Notes: generated by a model from the letters alone, not told the origin. Counted from the first letter of the stretch, positions 49,231-61,313 are shown. The stretch is 64,000 bases of DNA from Sipunculus nudus (GCA_026874595.1 CM049306.1:76007642-76071641); one strand, 5' to 3'. Numbers and translations: made by a program.

Positions 49231-49811
49231 TAATAAAGCCTATATTTTAGTGCATCCGATATAATTCTCATATAGCTGTCCAATTTCGGAGACGAGAATT
49301 CTCGGAATGCGATATGTACAAATATTAACAATAGTCCTTAGTGTTAGAGGTTAAGTGACCACGATGCACGCATTCCGGTGATTGCCGAAAGCAGGTCGGC
49401 TGTGCTCGGTAAAAAACGGAAAAATCACTCAAAATTATATGTATATTAAAAATTATTTATTTTCATATCGCCTATGACACTGCGTGGATAATAACCTTTA
49501 AAATGATGTATGGCACAATATTGTACACAACGCGGTTTTAGAGAACATTGCGAACAAACGTGAACCCATGCAATTCCTTTTTATAAGTATTAGATTTTCA
49601 AATCTGCCAATATGATTTAGAACAGTCTGCCCAAAGCTTTGAAATTTCTGTTTATATGCAAAACGTTTAGCTAAAAATAATACTTTTGTAATAATTAAAA
49701 TGACACCAAAAATATCGTTCGGATTTGGTGTGAATGAAATTTTAGTCGGAACGACAGAAATATTCGTTCGTGTCATATTCGTTCGGACGCATCCGATGTG
49801 AAATCGCCTTT
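47872..49811. mobile_element. TIR element (GGATGCGTCCGAACGAA ends), about 1.9 kb
   Basis: Left TAAAGGCGGTTTCACACCGG and right, inverted, TAAAGGCGATTTCACATCGG, each followed by ATGCGTCCGAACGAA. An inner inverted pair of about 130 bp lies at about 48735-48860 and 49580-49715. Several GTCCGAACGAA copies are subterminal. Possibly PIF/Harbinger-like (weak inference). No transposase frame. Confidence 0.75.
49327..49596 (+). repeat. Dispersed 270-bp repeat, copy 1
   Basis: AACAATAGTCCTTAGTGTTA and the next 250 bp recur in direct orientation at 53906-54179 with scattered differences. Confidence 0.88.
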
Positions 49812-49837
49812 ACGTAATAACGTTAGTCTTTTATATA

Positions 49838-50080
49838 AACGATCCTGGGGCCGGGTTAATCATGAAGGCTGGGTCTATCCCTTCCTGATCAATTAAAAAT
49901 TGAGTTGATTACTCGTATTTTTAGTGCTACATTTTAACTCTTGATAAGGGTCAAAATACTTAAAACCCGGGCCAAATAAAAAACGGCCTAATCATTCGTA
50001 TTTTATGTAAATTTAACACTTCCTCCAATTTATTATAATAGAATGAACAGTAGGCCTACTCAGCCATAGATATTAAAGAC
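49838..50080. repeat. Dispersed repeat, inverted partner at 62010-62245
   Basis: Shares 'tcatgaaggct.ggt.tatcccttcc' and 'tttattataatagaatg.acagt' in order with the reverse complement of 62010-62245. A short related stretch (ACACCAAAAAGGTTACTAAA) lies at about 54600. Confidence 0.75.
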
Positions 50081-50148
50081 GTATCCAGGATTTGAAAATA
50101 GAAGGGGCGCAACCCCAAAGTTGGGATGAGGCGGTTTTGCATCTTTTA

Positions 50149-50150
<2 letters not shown>

Positions 50151-50201
<51 letters not shown>

Positions 50202-50538
50202 CGAGAGTGGCATATTAAAAAAAAAGATGCATGCATGGTCACATATTTTATTACACTCTTTATTCCTGAAATTATCAAAAGATCCTAGCTCAACCCGTAG
50301 GTACATTCAAACTGCACGAACAATGTTTGTTATGTATAGATTCAGTTATATCTATATATAAAATTATTCAGATTATAAATATCTTCCACAAAGCCCTAAT
50401 AGGAAGCAAGTATATATTTAAACTTGTTTGAACACAAGTTGCAGTAAAATTGTCTCCATCTATAAACATAACACTATTAATGGTTCTGGCATCGTTATTA
50501 TGATTATTATTAAATTTTTATGGTATCCAATTCAAGTT

Positions 50539-50591
<53 letters not shown>
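50151..50591. repeat. Two (AT)n microsatellites
   Basis: AT repeats at 50151-50198 and 50542-50591. The 340 bp between them holds nothing recognised. Confidence 0.97.
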
Positions 50592-50593
<2 letters not shown>

Positions 50594-51044
50594 GCACTAT
50601 ATGAACATCAGTAAAATACATGCATCAATAAATTTAAAGTGTTGTATAACTTAATTGTAATTTTTAAAGTAAAAGAACATATATATAAAAAAACTTCAAT
50701 GAATTTACCATTTAATGTCACTGAATCTGTCAAAGGTAACAGCATCTTTTATCTTAAGCTTTCCATAAATTCAGTAATACAGGTCTTTGATAGATAAAAT
50801 ATTTTTGCATTAATAAAGTTCAGTTTGAATTGAAATATAACAAAAATAGTCTGACCTGAGGTAATTAAAGTACTTAAACAAAAGAATATTAGAAGTAACA
50901 AATTGTCGTTGAATTATATTTGCCATTTTCAGCTTTAAATAATGGTTGAAAATAATTTACTGTTTAGATTTATTTTTAGAAATGTTCTGTTGGAGCCCGT
51001 TACCGGATCTGGCCCATCTGCCGATGGGCTTGGCCCATATGAGG

Positions 51045-51092
51045 ATCCGTTATTTGGCTGCCCATCTGCAGATGGGCAGCCAAATAACGGAT
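51045..51092. repeat. 48-bp perfect palindrome (cruciform-capable)
   Basis: Reads the same on both strands: ATCCGTTATTTGGCTGCCCA, then TCTGCAGA, then the mirror. The right-arm counterpart near 52988-53034 differs by a one-base slip. Confidence 0.95.
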
Positions 51093-52656
51093 TTGATACC
51101 ATGCACTTTCTGGCCCATCTGCAGATGGGCTTGGCCAAATAACCGTTTTTAGTTTCTGTTAGTAATACGTTATTATTTTATTATCTTGATGACTTTTGTA
51201 CTCAGACAATCATTTCTCAGAACTTAATGTGCTAATTGAAACATAAATCACTATCACAGCCTTACATCAATAATTTTATCATCAAAATTACATAGATGTG
51301 CATAAAAAACTACAAAGATGTGCATGCCGTGTTACAATACCTATAAAATAACTTTTTACACACAATTCTTAATTAGTCTACATTGCATTCGTGTGATTTT
51401 TAGAATTTAATGAGGTACACTTTTTTCCAAAGAGTAATTACCGCTGTTGCGAAAGCATCTCATTTACATTACCACATAGATGCGACTTCCACGGTACATA
51501 CAATTTACTAAAGAGAAATTAAATGTGGTACAAATCAGTTTCTCATATTCATTTTTAATATCCGCATATATATCAAGGTTACCACATACATTTTGAGTTT
51601 TTTTTACAATAGAATAGTGTAATATATATAAAGCAAACACTCTCTCATGAGTCATTTGATCTCAGAGTCAATCACAATCATGCACTTTCACCACAATAAC
51701 ACATCTTGATACAGTTTCTTTTGGAGAAGTGTCTTATTGATGAGCTCTCTACTTAGCGTTCGTACAGAATTTTTGGCGTCCTGGTGATGAGAGCAGCAGG
51801 GAAGTCGGACATTACTCCTTTTTTCAGGTTATCACAGATATGATGCCGAGGTTAATTGAAGTTTTGGCTGCAGGGGTCATTGCTGGAGAGTAGTGTCTTT
51901 GCAAAGGCCAGGGCAAAAACGCCCAAAATAAATTTAAACAAAACGATATAGGGTTATGTTTTACATATCTTTCACAGTAACATGCATAGTGAAGTTTATT
52001 TTTATATTTAATACATAACAATTTATAAGATACAACTTATAAATAAATAGATCTCTGAAACAATCAATCATCACGATGTTTAATATATAAATATGTTTTA
52101 AGATATAAAATATAAATATAAAATTTAAATTGTGACAAGACTCCTTATAAACCATTTTGGATAAATATAATTATACTTTATACTCAGAAGACAAATAATG
52201 AAGAGATAAAATTTATACGATAAAACTACCAAAATTCTTAGTTAATACTTGCATATTAATATTTGGGTCTGTGTGGGATACTGTTATCAAATAAAATATT
52301 AGCTCAGCTTACTAGGAACTATTCTAAACTTATTTATAGACCCTGTTTGGATTCGGAGCAATAAACATATATGTAAAATATATCTATATTATATAAATTG
52401 AATAAATTATGAAAATACGGTGGTTTAAATGGCACACTATTTTGATAGGGTTGTACCTTTTTTTGTCTAAAAGGCCATATACTATTTCATGTCATAAAAC
52501 CGAGTGTACTTTCATTGGTACGTACACAGGCGGTGGCTGAGGCATGTGCTCTGTGAGTGCTTTCTAGTTAATTTGGTTGTCACTAACACTATAATAACAC
52601 TTAAGGGTTAACGCATTTAGGTATGACCAGTTCACCAACTTAATATAGGATACACC

Positions 52657-52851
52657 TTACATGATAAATGAAGCACTAACATGGGCAAAGATCTTTCGAT
52701 ATCCTGCATGGTCCACCTCCCTCTCGTGGATGTTCTTGGCGACGTAAAACAGACTATCAACAGGGACTACCCGTAAATACTTGCTGACCTCTTCTCTGAG
52801 CTTGGCTTTAGAGGGAAGTGTGTTGGACACCCCAAGAACAGGCAAATCCAT
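52657..52851 (-). CDS. Unrecognised 57-64-codon exon-like ORF, hypothetical
   Basis: Begins MDLPVLGVSNTLPSKAKL two bases inside the right inverted arm; it is GC-richer and more balanced than its surround. At codon 57 (52681) it meets GTTAGT, a good splice donor in phase 0. It may thus be a first coding exon whose partner exons are not seen; unspliced it stops at 64 codons. No domain recognised. It could be cargo of the element, a host exon or chance. Confidence 0.35.
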   Translation of the reverse strand: MDLPVLGVSNTLPSKAKLREEVSKYLRVVPVDSLFYVAKNIHEREVDHAGYRKIFAHVSASFIM

Positions 52852-53091
52852 TTAAGTTCTCAGAAAAGTTTGTCTGAGTACAAAAGTCATAAAGATAATA
52901 AAAAAATAACGTAAAACTAATAAAAACTAAAATCGGTTATTGGGCAAAGCCCATCTGCAGACGGGCCAGAAAGTGCATGGTATCAAATCCGTTATTGGCT
53001 GCCCATCTGCAGATGGGCAGCCCAATAACGGATCCTCATATGGGCCAAGCCCATCGGCAGATGGGCCAGATCCGCAGACAGGCTCCAACAG

Positions 53092-54721
53092 TTCAAAGTC
53101 TGGCACACTTAACATTTACATTACAGACAATATCATGTTAAGCTTTTGTTCTTTCTTCATAATATTTCAACAGTTACAACAAAAATATTTTTTCTTTAGG
53201 TGAATGGAAACTTTATATCTGAAATAAATATGCATTATTATATCAGATTATGTATCTATATGTACATAACAGACAATACCTTGCTTAGCTTTTGTCCTTT
53301 CTTTACAAAAGTTCACCAATTTCAACAATTTTCTTTCTTTCTCTGAATATTTGTTAATTTTAAAAAGATGATATCTTTATTACTTACTAGCTGATAAACC
53401 CGGTATACCGGGCTTTTTACCGGGGTTTGGGAGATATATTTACTGAGATATTGAATGTTGGCTGATTTTATATTATAAAAGTTCAAAGAAAATATAAATT
53501 TTTAGTGGGATGTTTTTATGTACAAATATTTTTTTACTGTTATTTTGTGGCGCTGTGCTCGTGGCAAATCATACCCAGGTATGTATTACCTTGAAGACCT
53601 GGTCAGTGGTGGTTTACATAGCGAACCGGAATGAGACGCATAAGCATGCAGTGTTTCGTTGATATTTGACTGGTTTCTATCGTTGGACGTATAAAGAATA
53701 GGTTGATGTGAGGAACACATGAAAGATTAATTAAATTTACTTTGCAAGGAAACTGTTCCTGAAAATTTGGACCTTGAATTAGGTTTTGTCATTAATCCTC
53801 ATGGGTTAAACTCTCCATTCATAAAGCGAGAAACATGTGATTTTCTCTTTTACTGACCACGCACGTGGATCAAATCCCTCATTGAAAGCAAGCGTTATTC
53901 ATATGAACAATAGTCCTTAGTGTTAGAGGTTAAGTGACCGCGATGCAAGCGTTCCGGTGATTGCCGATGGCAGTTCGGCTGTGCTCGGTAAAAAAAAAAA
54001 ACAACAGAAAAATCACTCAAAATTATATGTGCATTAAAAATTATTTATTTTCATATCGCCTATGTCACTGCGGGGATAATAACCTTTCAAATGATGTATG
54101 GCACAATATTGTACACAACGGGGTTTTAGAGAACATTGCGAACAAACGTGAACCGAATTCCTTTTATAAGTGTTAGATTGTTTTTAAGGCCGCGGCGATA
54201 AAAACAGGATTTAAAGACCTGCTGACTGTTATCACACAAACATAAGAGCCATGAAACAAATACCTCTCGTCAATATACAATCAAATAATCCTAGCATTCT
54301 TTAAACAATTTGGCCCACCATTTTGTTTTATATAAAAATGGCTAGTTATCCGAAAACAACTGATCGTTGCATTTTACCATGGGACTAACATCACCACATC
54401 GGTGCATAGAAAGGCATGCAAATATTTATTAACTTCAAACGCCAAATTCTATATTTGTTTGCGTAAACTTCAATAATCGAACATTAAATAAATGTGAGTT
54501 AACAATCAACACTTGCCAGTAGTTCACTGGCATAGGTGTCAGCAGAGTCAAAAGGGGGGGGGGACCCTTTGCTATTCCCTATGAATACGCCCCTGATAGA
54601 CACCAAAAAGGTTACTAAAATCGGTAATCACGGTAATTGGTAAATATATTTGTTCAGTCTGCAAAGTTTAAATATAATTTATTCTAGGATTTATGCAATA
54701 ATTATTATTATTATTATTATA

Positions 54722-54791
<70 letters not shown>
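53092..54791. other. Repeat debris, no gene recognised
   Basis: Contains 'gctgataaacccggtataccgggc' near 53391, itself partly palindromic, the second 270-bp repeat copy, a poly-G run near 54554, (ATT)n at 54701-54720 and (TA)n at about 54727-54790. Confidence 0.5.
53906..54179 (+). repeat. Dispersed 270-bp repeat, copy 2
   Basis: Direct repeat of 49327-49596. Here it lies outside any recognised TIR pair. Confidence 0.88.
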
Positions 54792-54794
<3 letters not shown>

Positions 54795-56275
54795 TCCAAC
54801 CTGTCTGAACGACCACCGGGCAACTGGCTATTATACGACCACTGGATATCAGTCCCTTTCGAAATTCCGTTATATTATCTATAGATAAAAACTTGTGAAA
54901 TGCGACCATCTGGCCATAACGGATTACGGGCAGATTTTCCTGACCAAAGTGATAAATTGACCTGCCTAATGCGGGCACTCGTTGAGCTACTCGTGACCAG
55001 CGCTGACCGGTTGGTTGATTTACCATGCGTGATATTGCGGTCACTTGCACAACTTCTTGTATTTTACTGGTGGTCGTTTGAGATACCCTGGACCCGGTGT
55101 AAGACATTAGACCTACTACCCGTCAGCTATTAGTATTTTGACTCGCCCATTAATGCCACCCCTATTGAAAAGTAGGCTGGCCTACGGCCAGGAATGTTCC
55201 GGCCTCCACACTCTTCTGCGTGCATTTGAATGATGCACTGGCCCACATCTGGTCAGCAATAGGTTTAGTCATTTAGACGTGTTACGGGGCTAATTGATAA
55301 TCGACATAAGGCGAAGTTCAGTAGCCTGGCGCGACCCTTCTAGCTCCCTGTTTATCACGTGTAAATATCAGACTGGCAGTATAATGTAAAGGACAGATAT
55401 TTTGGCTACTTGGTAATTTAAACCTAAAATTCTGTGTTGTTTTCTATTATCTGTGGGAAAAAATCCTACACCGGAGCCTCGGCTGGGCCACGTGAAAGGC
55501 TCACCTGACCATATATGAACTGAGGTCCCCCGAAGTTAATCTTTAACCTGTGTCCCCATGGTATGTCTTTGATCTATTCAGTGTGTCAAAAAGACGTAAT
55601 TTCAAAGAGTGGATAATCTGGGATGTTCCTATGAAGCAAGTGATGTTAGTAACCAGTGACGTCAGCAAACAGTTTTAAGTCGTTCATATGGGGGTTTGTA
55701 GCTGACAATGCAGTTTTTTTTTTTATAACGCGGGGTTTATAGAAAGCGCATATTTTTTTTATAGGGGGCCTAATATTCCACCAGAGAAATAAGCAGCTGC
55801 TCCCTGGCTGTAAACGTGGCCTCTGCCGCCAATTTCTGACAGCCATAATCGTTCTAAGAACTGATTTGAGATCGTTAGATATTTCCCCACGGCCTGAAAA
55901 TTTGCATTTTCCGTAAGGCCTTGTATGCACGGTAGCCAATCGGCAATATTCGGAAGAATTGCCGTCTAGGGCTCTGCAAATGAGTTGAAAAACTAATAAC
56001 ATGACGTGTCGTCACTGTATCCATTGTTACCAAATCAGGTACATGTGTCCGCCTTTTTCTTATGTCACCTAAACCAGCGCTCGTTCGGTCGTAACAGTAA
56101 AAGCGACGATTAAATCAACATTTGATGGTCAACTAAGTAAAGATTTAATGCAAACGCAACACGTGCACCATGGTGATCATTCATTTTCGGGGGTTAAACG
56201 GCGGTAAATAATGAGAGCTTATTCACAAGGGCGTTGTCAAATTCAATACCGGCGGCACGGCGGTGTATACCTCCT

Positions 56276-56370
56276 CCCCACCCCCCCCCCCCACCCCCAC
56301 CCACAACCCCCTCCCCCCTCCCCCCTCCCCCACCCACAACCCCCTCCCCCCTCCCCCCCCCCCCCCACCA
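56276..56370. repeat. C-rich tract, G-quadruplex/i-motif prone
   Basis: About 95 bp of almost pure C with single T or A breaks (CCCCCTCCCCCCTCCCCC type). Proline- or glycine-rich frames across it are artefacts. Confidence 0.95.
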
Positions 56371-57114
56371 GGCAGCGGAAATCTCTACGCTTCTAAGGAA
56401 GCTACTGACTTTTCCCGAAGCCTGGTTTGACCGTTTATGATACATAAAGACACCAGGCGGTTGTCTCTGTCTGCTGAAAATGATTGTGTGTATGATGTGA
56501 CTCGCAGCCAACCAAATGCCAGCTAACAAACACTCGACAGGCATCATGGCTACGCCCAGAGCTGCGCTTCAAGCGCCGTAGGATGTCACTTTTATGGTTC
56601 TTCTTAGTAAAGAACAGTCGAATTTTAATTGTTCCCTGCGTTGTCGCATCATCGACCGATTCGATTATGACATTATGTTTATGTTAGCATAGCCATGTAT
56701 CCGTTGTCATCAAAACTGAAACCAGCCAGCGAGGTGTGCACGGAGCCAATGTTGTTACATTTCGTTTGAATTACAGCTCACCGGCTAGGCATCCTATGCA
56801 TGTGCACAAACCACGTGTCGTGCCATTCTCTCTGAGCCTGTGGCCTGTTCAAGCGGTTGCCGGGAAGAAGAGCTGTCACTCAAAACGAAAGGAACATCAT
56901 TGGCTCCGTGTAGTCCTCGCATGGCTGATAAACCGTTTTGCGTGTAACATATCTTGATAATTATGTAGATTCTTTGTCGCATCAGTTGTGTGTCGCATAC
57001 GGGCATTGTTTACACGCTGTCAAGACGACCACAAATATTTATGGAATAAGTTTGTGGTCTAGCTCATGCACAGTGGCTCTTCAACACCTAAAAAGATTTT
57101 GCCAACAGCATTTA

Positions 57115-57421
57115 GGCCAAAAAAATAAAAAGGTATCGTTCTCAGGCACTTTTTTTCATAAATCACTGCGGGCAGGCGGTATTTTATTTTTAACCTTTTT
57201 TTTGTATGTTTCGATAAAATGTCATATATGACCAGGGAAACCATGAAAATAATAGGGTGTTTTTGCTAAACAGGTAAAAGTACTACATAACAAAGGAAGT
57301 CGTATCAAAATTGTATTATTTTATCTTCTTAAAAGATGAAAATGAAAATAAAAATGTTTGATGCGGGATGTTAAAATTGACGCGGGCGGTGCCTGAGAAC
57401 CATACCTTTTATTTTTTGGCC
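57115..57421. mobile_element. 307-bp MITE
   Basis: Arms of about 35 bp: GGCCAAAAAAATAAAAAGGT at the left, inverted at the right with a one-base slip. Both lead into TTCTCAGGCAC and a GCGGGC motif. Nested in the 54792-58043 element. Confidence 0.8.
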
Positions 57422-58523
57422 GTATATTTGCTATTTATTACTCATGTGACCATTTCAGCCAATCATAGAGGTCGTGTTTTCCAGCACCGGTCTCATCTGA
57501 TTGGACCAAAATACAGTGCCCCTCTGGTGTAGCGATTCAGGATACGAGTTAAAACAAACAGCGCTTACGATATAGGTAGTAGGCCAATAGGTAAAGCGCT
57601 GTGTTAAGAGCGAAGCTGGTGTATATCTTATGTAGAAGAAAACCTGTATAATTAAAAACCAAATGCTAAGATTTTTGTTTATAATAGTAAAAACCTTATT
57701 AAATTTTCAAACAAAAGTTCACCCGAATACGCGATTGGTTTCCACGTCTTCAAATAATATATTCTGATTTATCGGTATTACAGATGTAAAGCGGACTGAC
57801 AGAGTGTATCATTGCCTTTCGTGTAATTGGTCTGTCGTTCTGTACACGTGGGTAGAAATTAATCGAAAAGGAGTCTGTCAAACGTGTAAACGTAGCAGGC
57901 CTACTTATATGCATACTTCTGTCATACATGTCATCTAAATTTGTACAGTTCCTAAAATTTCAGAACATGTCCAATATACCACTTGTCTCTTACGACCACT
58001 TGTGCCCAGTCCCTTGGGTGGTCGCATTAGACAGGTTCGACTGTATATGTGATGTATATATGTGTATATAGATGTGTAAAAATGTATATGAATGTATACA
58101 GGATCATGTTTACTATATGTAGTTGTGATTTCTCATGTCTGACATGGGTGACCGCTTTTTGGGGTTTGGTTATTATTATTACATTTACTTTGAAGTTGCT
58201 AATAAAATCTTGTTTGGAATCGTGGTTGTATATATACATTTCGTCTTTTGTGTGCATGGCTGAACATGGATGCACCTCACTGGACTGGACTGTGGGCAAT
58301 TATCGTGTGCCGTCACGCATGCATGAGTGCAACGAGCCTAATTGTTTGATTAATTGAGTGATTAAGCGGGAGCGGTATCACATACAGGGTTATGCGCAGG
58401 GCAATAAATTAATTGATCTACCTCCTCCAGTTATTTTCTATATTTCACTAAGTCAAGTAACGATTCAATGATAGTGCTACATCGTTTGCTATAGCGAACA
58501 CAATATATTGCGCAACAGCTAAA

Positions 58524-58718
58524 GTGCAGATTCACGCTACTAGGTATGAAGACGACAGTGTGAACATGAGAAACCAGCTGAAACAGTGTTATGAGAAGGG
58601 AGGAGTTACGGCATTCCCAAAACAACCGAAGCAAAAGTTTAACAAATCAGTGCCGAGGTTAAAATCGTTATCAGTTGAAATAGCCATATCCTGTGCTTGT
58701 GGTCTAGGAATTGATTAA
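58524..58718 (+). pseudogene. Fragment of a possible mobile-element protein
   Basis: 64-codon frame with MRNQLKQCYEKGG, FPKQPKQKF and a final VEIAISCACGLG. The 'MR.L..C.E....FP ... CxC' arrangement recalls tails of transposon-borne Ulp1-like peptidase proteins in invertebrates (from memory, weak). No upstream part is seen. It lies between the pogo-like element and the LINE. Confidence 0.3.
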
Positions 58719-59227
58719 ATGTAACGGTATACATGCGAACGGAAATTTCACAGGTGTGTGTCGGCGTTCAGTATAAACCGAAAATGAGAGTGAGTTTTAT
58801 TTGACGATGTTCTAATTACAAAACTTTAATATAAATTGTTATATGTTATGTATACACATATGGTTTCCTCTATATGATATTTGTATATAAGGCTTCTTTC
58901 CTGTGACTTTTTCAAACAATATGTTAAAATCGGATATGTTTTTTTATTCTTCTAAATATAAAGATTGGCTCTGACATAAGTTTTGTTCAACCATGTAAAG
59001 ACGTGTTTTGCGACAGTGAATGTATGAGGGCTGCATGCACAAAGTGCTAGTGATGTTATTGCAGAGGTATTAGATGTGGCAAATGGTGATGATTACACAG
59101 TTACTGAAACCGAGAATAAGAACACGGCATCAATTGAGCATATCTTAAATGCCCTTAAGAACTTACCAAGACTTTCGTTTGTGACTCAACTAATAGTTCT
59201 CTCGAACAGTATGGAACAGATTTAAAT

Positions 59228-60430
59228 TTGATAAGAGAGTTTCTCTTTGAGAGAGCGCAATCTGTTGACAATTTTCCAGGAGGGAATCTAATTAAAAGAC
59301 AGAAGCCTAGGAAAAATAATTGGCAGGACTATGACATGAAACTTGAGAACGATTGTTTTACTATTTACCAATTTATAAATGGAGAAACCCCCGATAATAT
59401 ACGCGACGTACTGAGTGGTCACAAAGTAAACCGGCCAAGGTCGATCAGTGTGTCAACGCCCAAGAATAAATGTGTAAGTGCCCTGGTCAGTGGACTGATA
59501 TTGACATCCACGCCTATAACAGAATTGAGCTTATTCGTCTAAACAGTACTTGCGAAGAAATGAAAAATGTGTGTGATGTAAGGAACGAAGTCTTGTCAAA
59601 ACAAGAAATGACTTACATGTGTTGATGGGGCAGATGAGAGATGACTTTGAAAACTATAAAAGTCATATGCAAACAGAGATGTCCAAACTACGAGCCGTTA
59701 TAAATGAGCAACAGGATACGATAAGAAGTCTGGGAGTTATACTAGAAAACAACACTAGGTACCAAAACGAGTTTATAGAGAAATATGAACGAAACCAAGT
59801 AAACAGAAGTAGACAAGCTTCAGAACATAGACAAATAAAACAAGGTTTACGGGAAATTGAACACAGAATTAAAGAATTGGCCGATAAATCCTCGTCATTT
59901 GCTCGCTCTCTGACCGAACTAAGGTCAAGAGTAACATTCGGTAATCTATCCGTGCCAACAACGTCGTCACGTGCAGACATAGTATCAAGTTCGTTAAATT
60001 CTGGTGGAATTCCCGAGAATGAATCATCATCTATACCAGTGACGGTCGGCGTTAGGTGTGAAGAGGTGAGAGATTCCCCATACCGCCCGGGATCATTTCA
60101 TGATGTTAACCGTGTGCAACAAGACGCTTCTCCTCACCTGAGACGTGCATCCCCTGTGTTATCCAACACGTGCGCTCCGAGCCAATGTGACTCCTTAACA
60201 GCTGCACCAACAGAAAGAGGTACTGAGCTATACCAGTGTACATCTCTAACAGACGAAATTCAGATTTGGACTCTGTGTGTTCTGAATTTTACGTTGGTAA
60301 GGTTGAAAAATAGGTAGATATTGAAAGTATACGTAGATACGTTATCGTACGCGGTATCCGAGTGGCTGAGCTTAGACTTTTGCGGAGCAGAAATGCTAAA
60401 TATAATGGATGTTATCTTATATATATATCC
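59228..60430 (+). pseudogene. LINE ORF1-like protein remnant (coiled coil, RRM-like C-terminus)
   Basis: The 59228-59542 frame ends in a frameshift after PRSISVSTPKNKCVSALV. 59619-60317 gives a coiled coil (DDFENYKSHMQTEMSKLRAV, then heptads to about 59930) and a Ser/Pro-rich linker. After a frameshift near 60263 come SEFYVGKV, a TAG at 60311, and VDIESIRRYVIVRGIRVAEL. Coiled coil followed by an FYVG...RRYV RRM-like fold is the usual layout of lophotrochozoan LINE ORF1 proteins (family knowledge, recalled). At least four frame breaks make it non-functional. Confidence 0.55.
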
Positions 60431-61030
60431 ATCTTACGAAAATATAACCCAGAAGTGTATGTGCTAAAGTGGCTGTCATCTATGAAATTTCAAGATAAAG
60501 TTGCTTGGAATGTGATAGTAACCAGGAAAATAGTAGAACATGAAAACAAATTATTCGTAAAACGCACAGAATACTCCGGGGAGTGTAAAATGTCATGGGC
60601 TGTCAAAGATACGTTTTTGGAGCCATCATTTCTCTGGATCGAGGCAGGGTCTTATGGTATTTTTTCATACATGGTAAAAATACTCTCATTATATAGCAAA
60701 TTTGATGTTATAAACCGGGTGTTCCTGTATCACATATGTGATCTGACATATAATAATCCTGTACAACATGCTCTATTGGTGTGTGATGAGAAAAAGGCTG
60801 AACGAGATTGTCTGTGGGATTTTATTTTTGACAAACCGAATGTGCACAGTAGCACATACCTTTTTAACCTGGATGATTTTAATCTAATTGGCCACTTGCT
60901 AGGCCAGCCCTTGCCAGGTATTTCAGATAGGGATATGATTCAACTTGTCTATCGAGCCGGCATAACGTTTAAAAACATTAAAACAGTCATTGAGTCGCTA
61001 CGGCCTAATAAAGTATTACACATGAAGTGA
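60431..61030 (+). pseudogene. LINE ORF2 C-terminal fragment
   Basis: About 200 codons open to TGA at 61028: KYNPEVYVLKWLSSMKF, WNVIVTRKIVEHENKLFV, SFLWIEAGS, VQHALLVCDEKKAERDCLW-type sequence (PVQHALLVCDEKKAERD), FNLDDFNLIGHLLGQPLPG. The 'QH.L..C....ERD.LWD' pattern is the region after the reverse transcriptase in LINE ORF2 proteins. The catalytic domains lie upstream and are absent. The frame itself is free of stops. Confidence 0.6.
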
Positions 61031-61283
61031 AGAAGAATAGTATATTCTAAGCTGCTTTTAGACCCGAACAGAGGATGTATTGAAAATATTGTCGTAACTG
61101 GGTTAAAAGTATTTTCGTATTTGGTTGTTTTCTTCATTGAAAGGTCATCGTAAAATTGGTAACATTTATAGACATACAACATAATGTTTCAAGGTTGCAT
61201 TTGTGGTATGCTTAACAGGTTCATTTTTTTGTTCACTACATATAAAAAAAATGCTCTTCAATGAAATGGAGGAAATAAAGACT

Positions 61284-61313
<30 letters not shown>

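Larger units (their letters stand above)
50987..53091. mobile_element. Element with 240-bp inverted arms, each holding a long palindrome
   Basis: Arms 50987-51226 and 52853-53091 are inverted copies, beginning CTGTTGGAGCC at the outer ends and closing GAACTTAA at the inner ends. Each arm holds GGCCCATCTGC-type palindromes; in the left arm 51045-51092 is a perfect 48-bp palindrome centred on CTGCAG. The 1.6-kb interior carries one exon-like frame on the minus strand. No transposase motif recognised. Confidence 0.82.
54792..58043. mobile_element. 3.25-kb pogo/Tigger-like TIR element
   Basis: Ends CAGTCCAACCTGTCTGAACG and, inverted, CAGTCGAACCTGTCTAATGC, both leading into GACCACC and flanked by TA. 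Subterminal 'acgaccact' repeats as in the 33337-34401 element. The interior is unusually CpG-rich for this window and shows no DDE transposase frame, so it is non-autonomous or full of other inserts. Confidence 0.72.
59080..61313 (+). mobile_element. Internally deleted LINE retrotransposon (ORF1 remnant, ORF2 tail, 3' end)
   Basis: An ORF1-like remnant runs from about 59080 to 60430, then the C-terminal part of a LINE ORF2 to 61030. An untranslated tail follows, ending AATAAAGACTAT and then (CAAT)n at about 61286-61313, a LINE-type 3' end. The endonuclease and reverse-transcriptase core are missing, so about 2-3 kb has been lost at about 60430. The 5' limit is uncertain. Confidence 0.65.

Noticed and set aside
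56194-56547. Glycine- or proline-rich proteins over the C tract
   Set aside because: Produced by the low-complexity C-rich tract in every frame; no domain before or after it.
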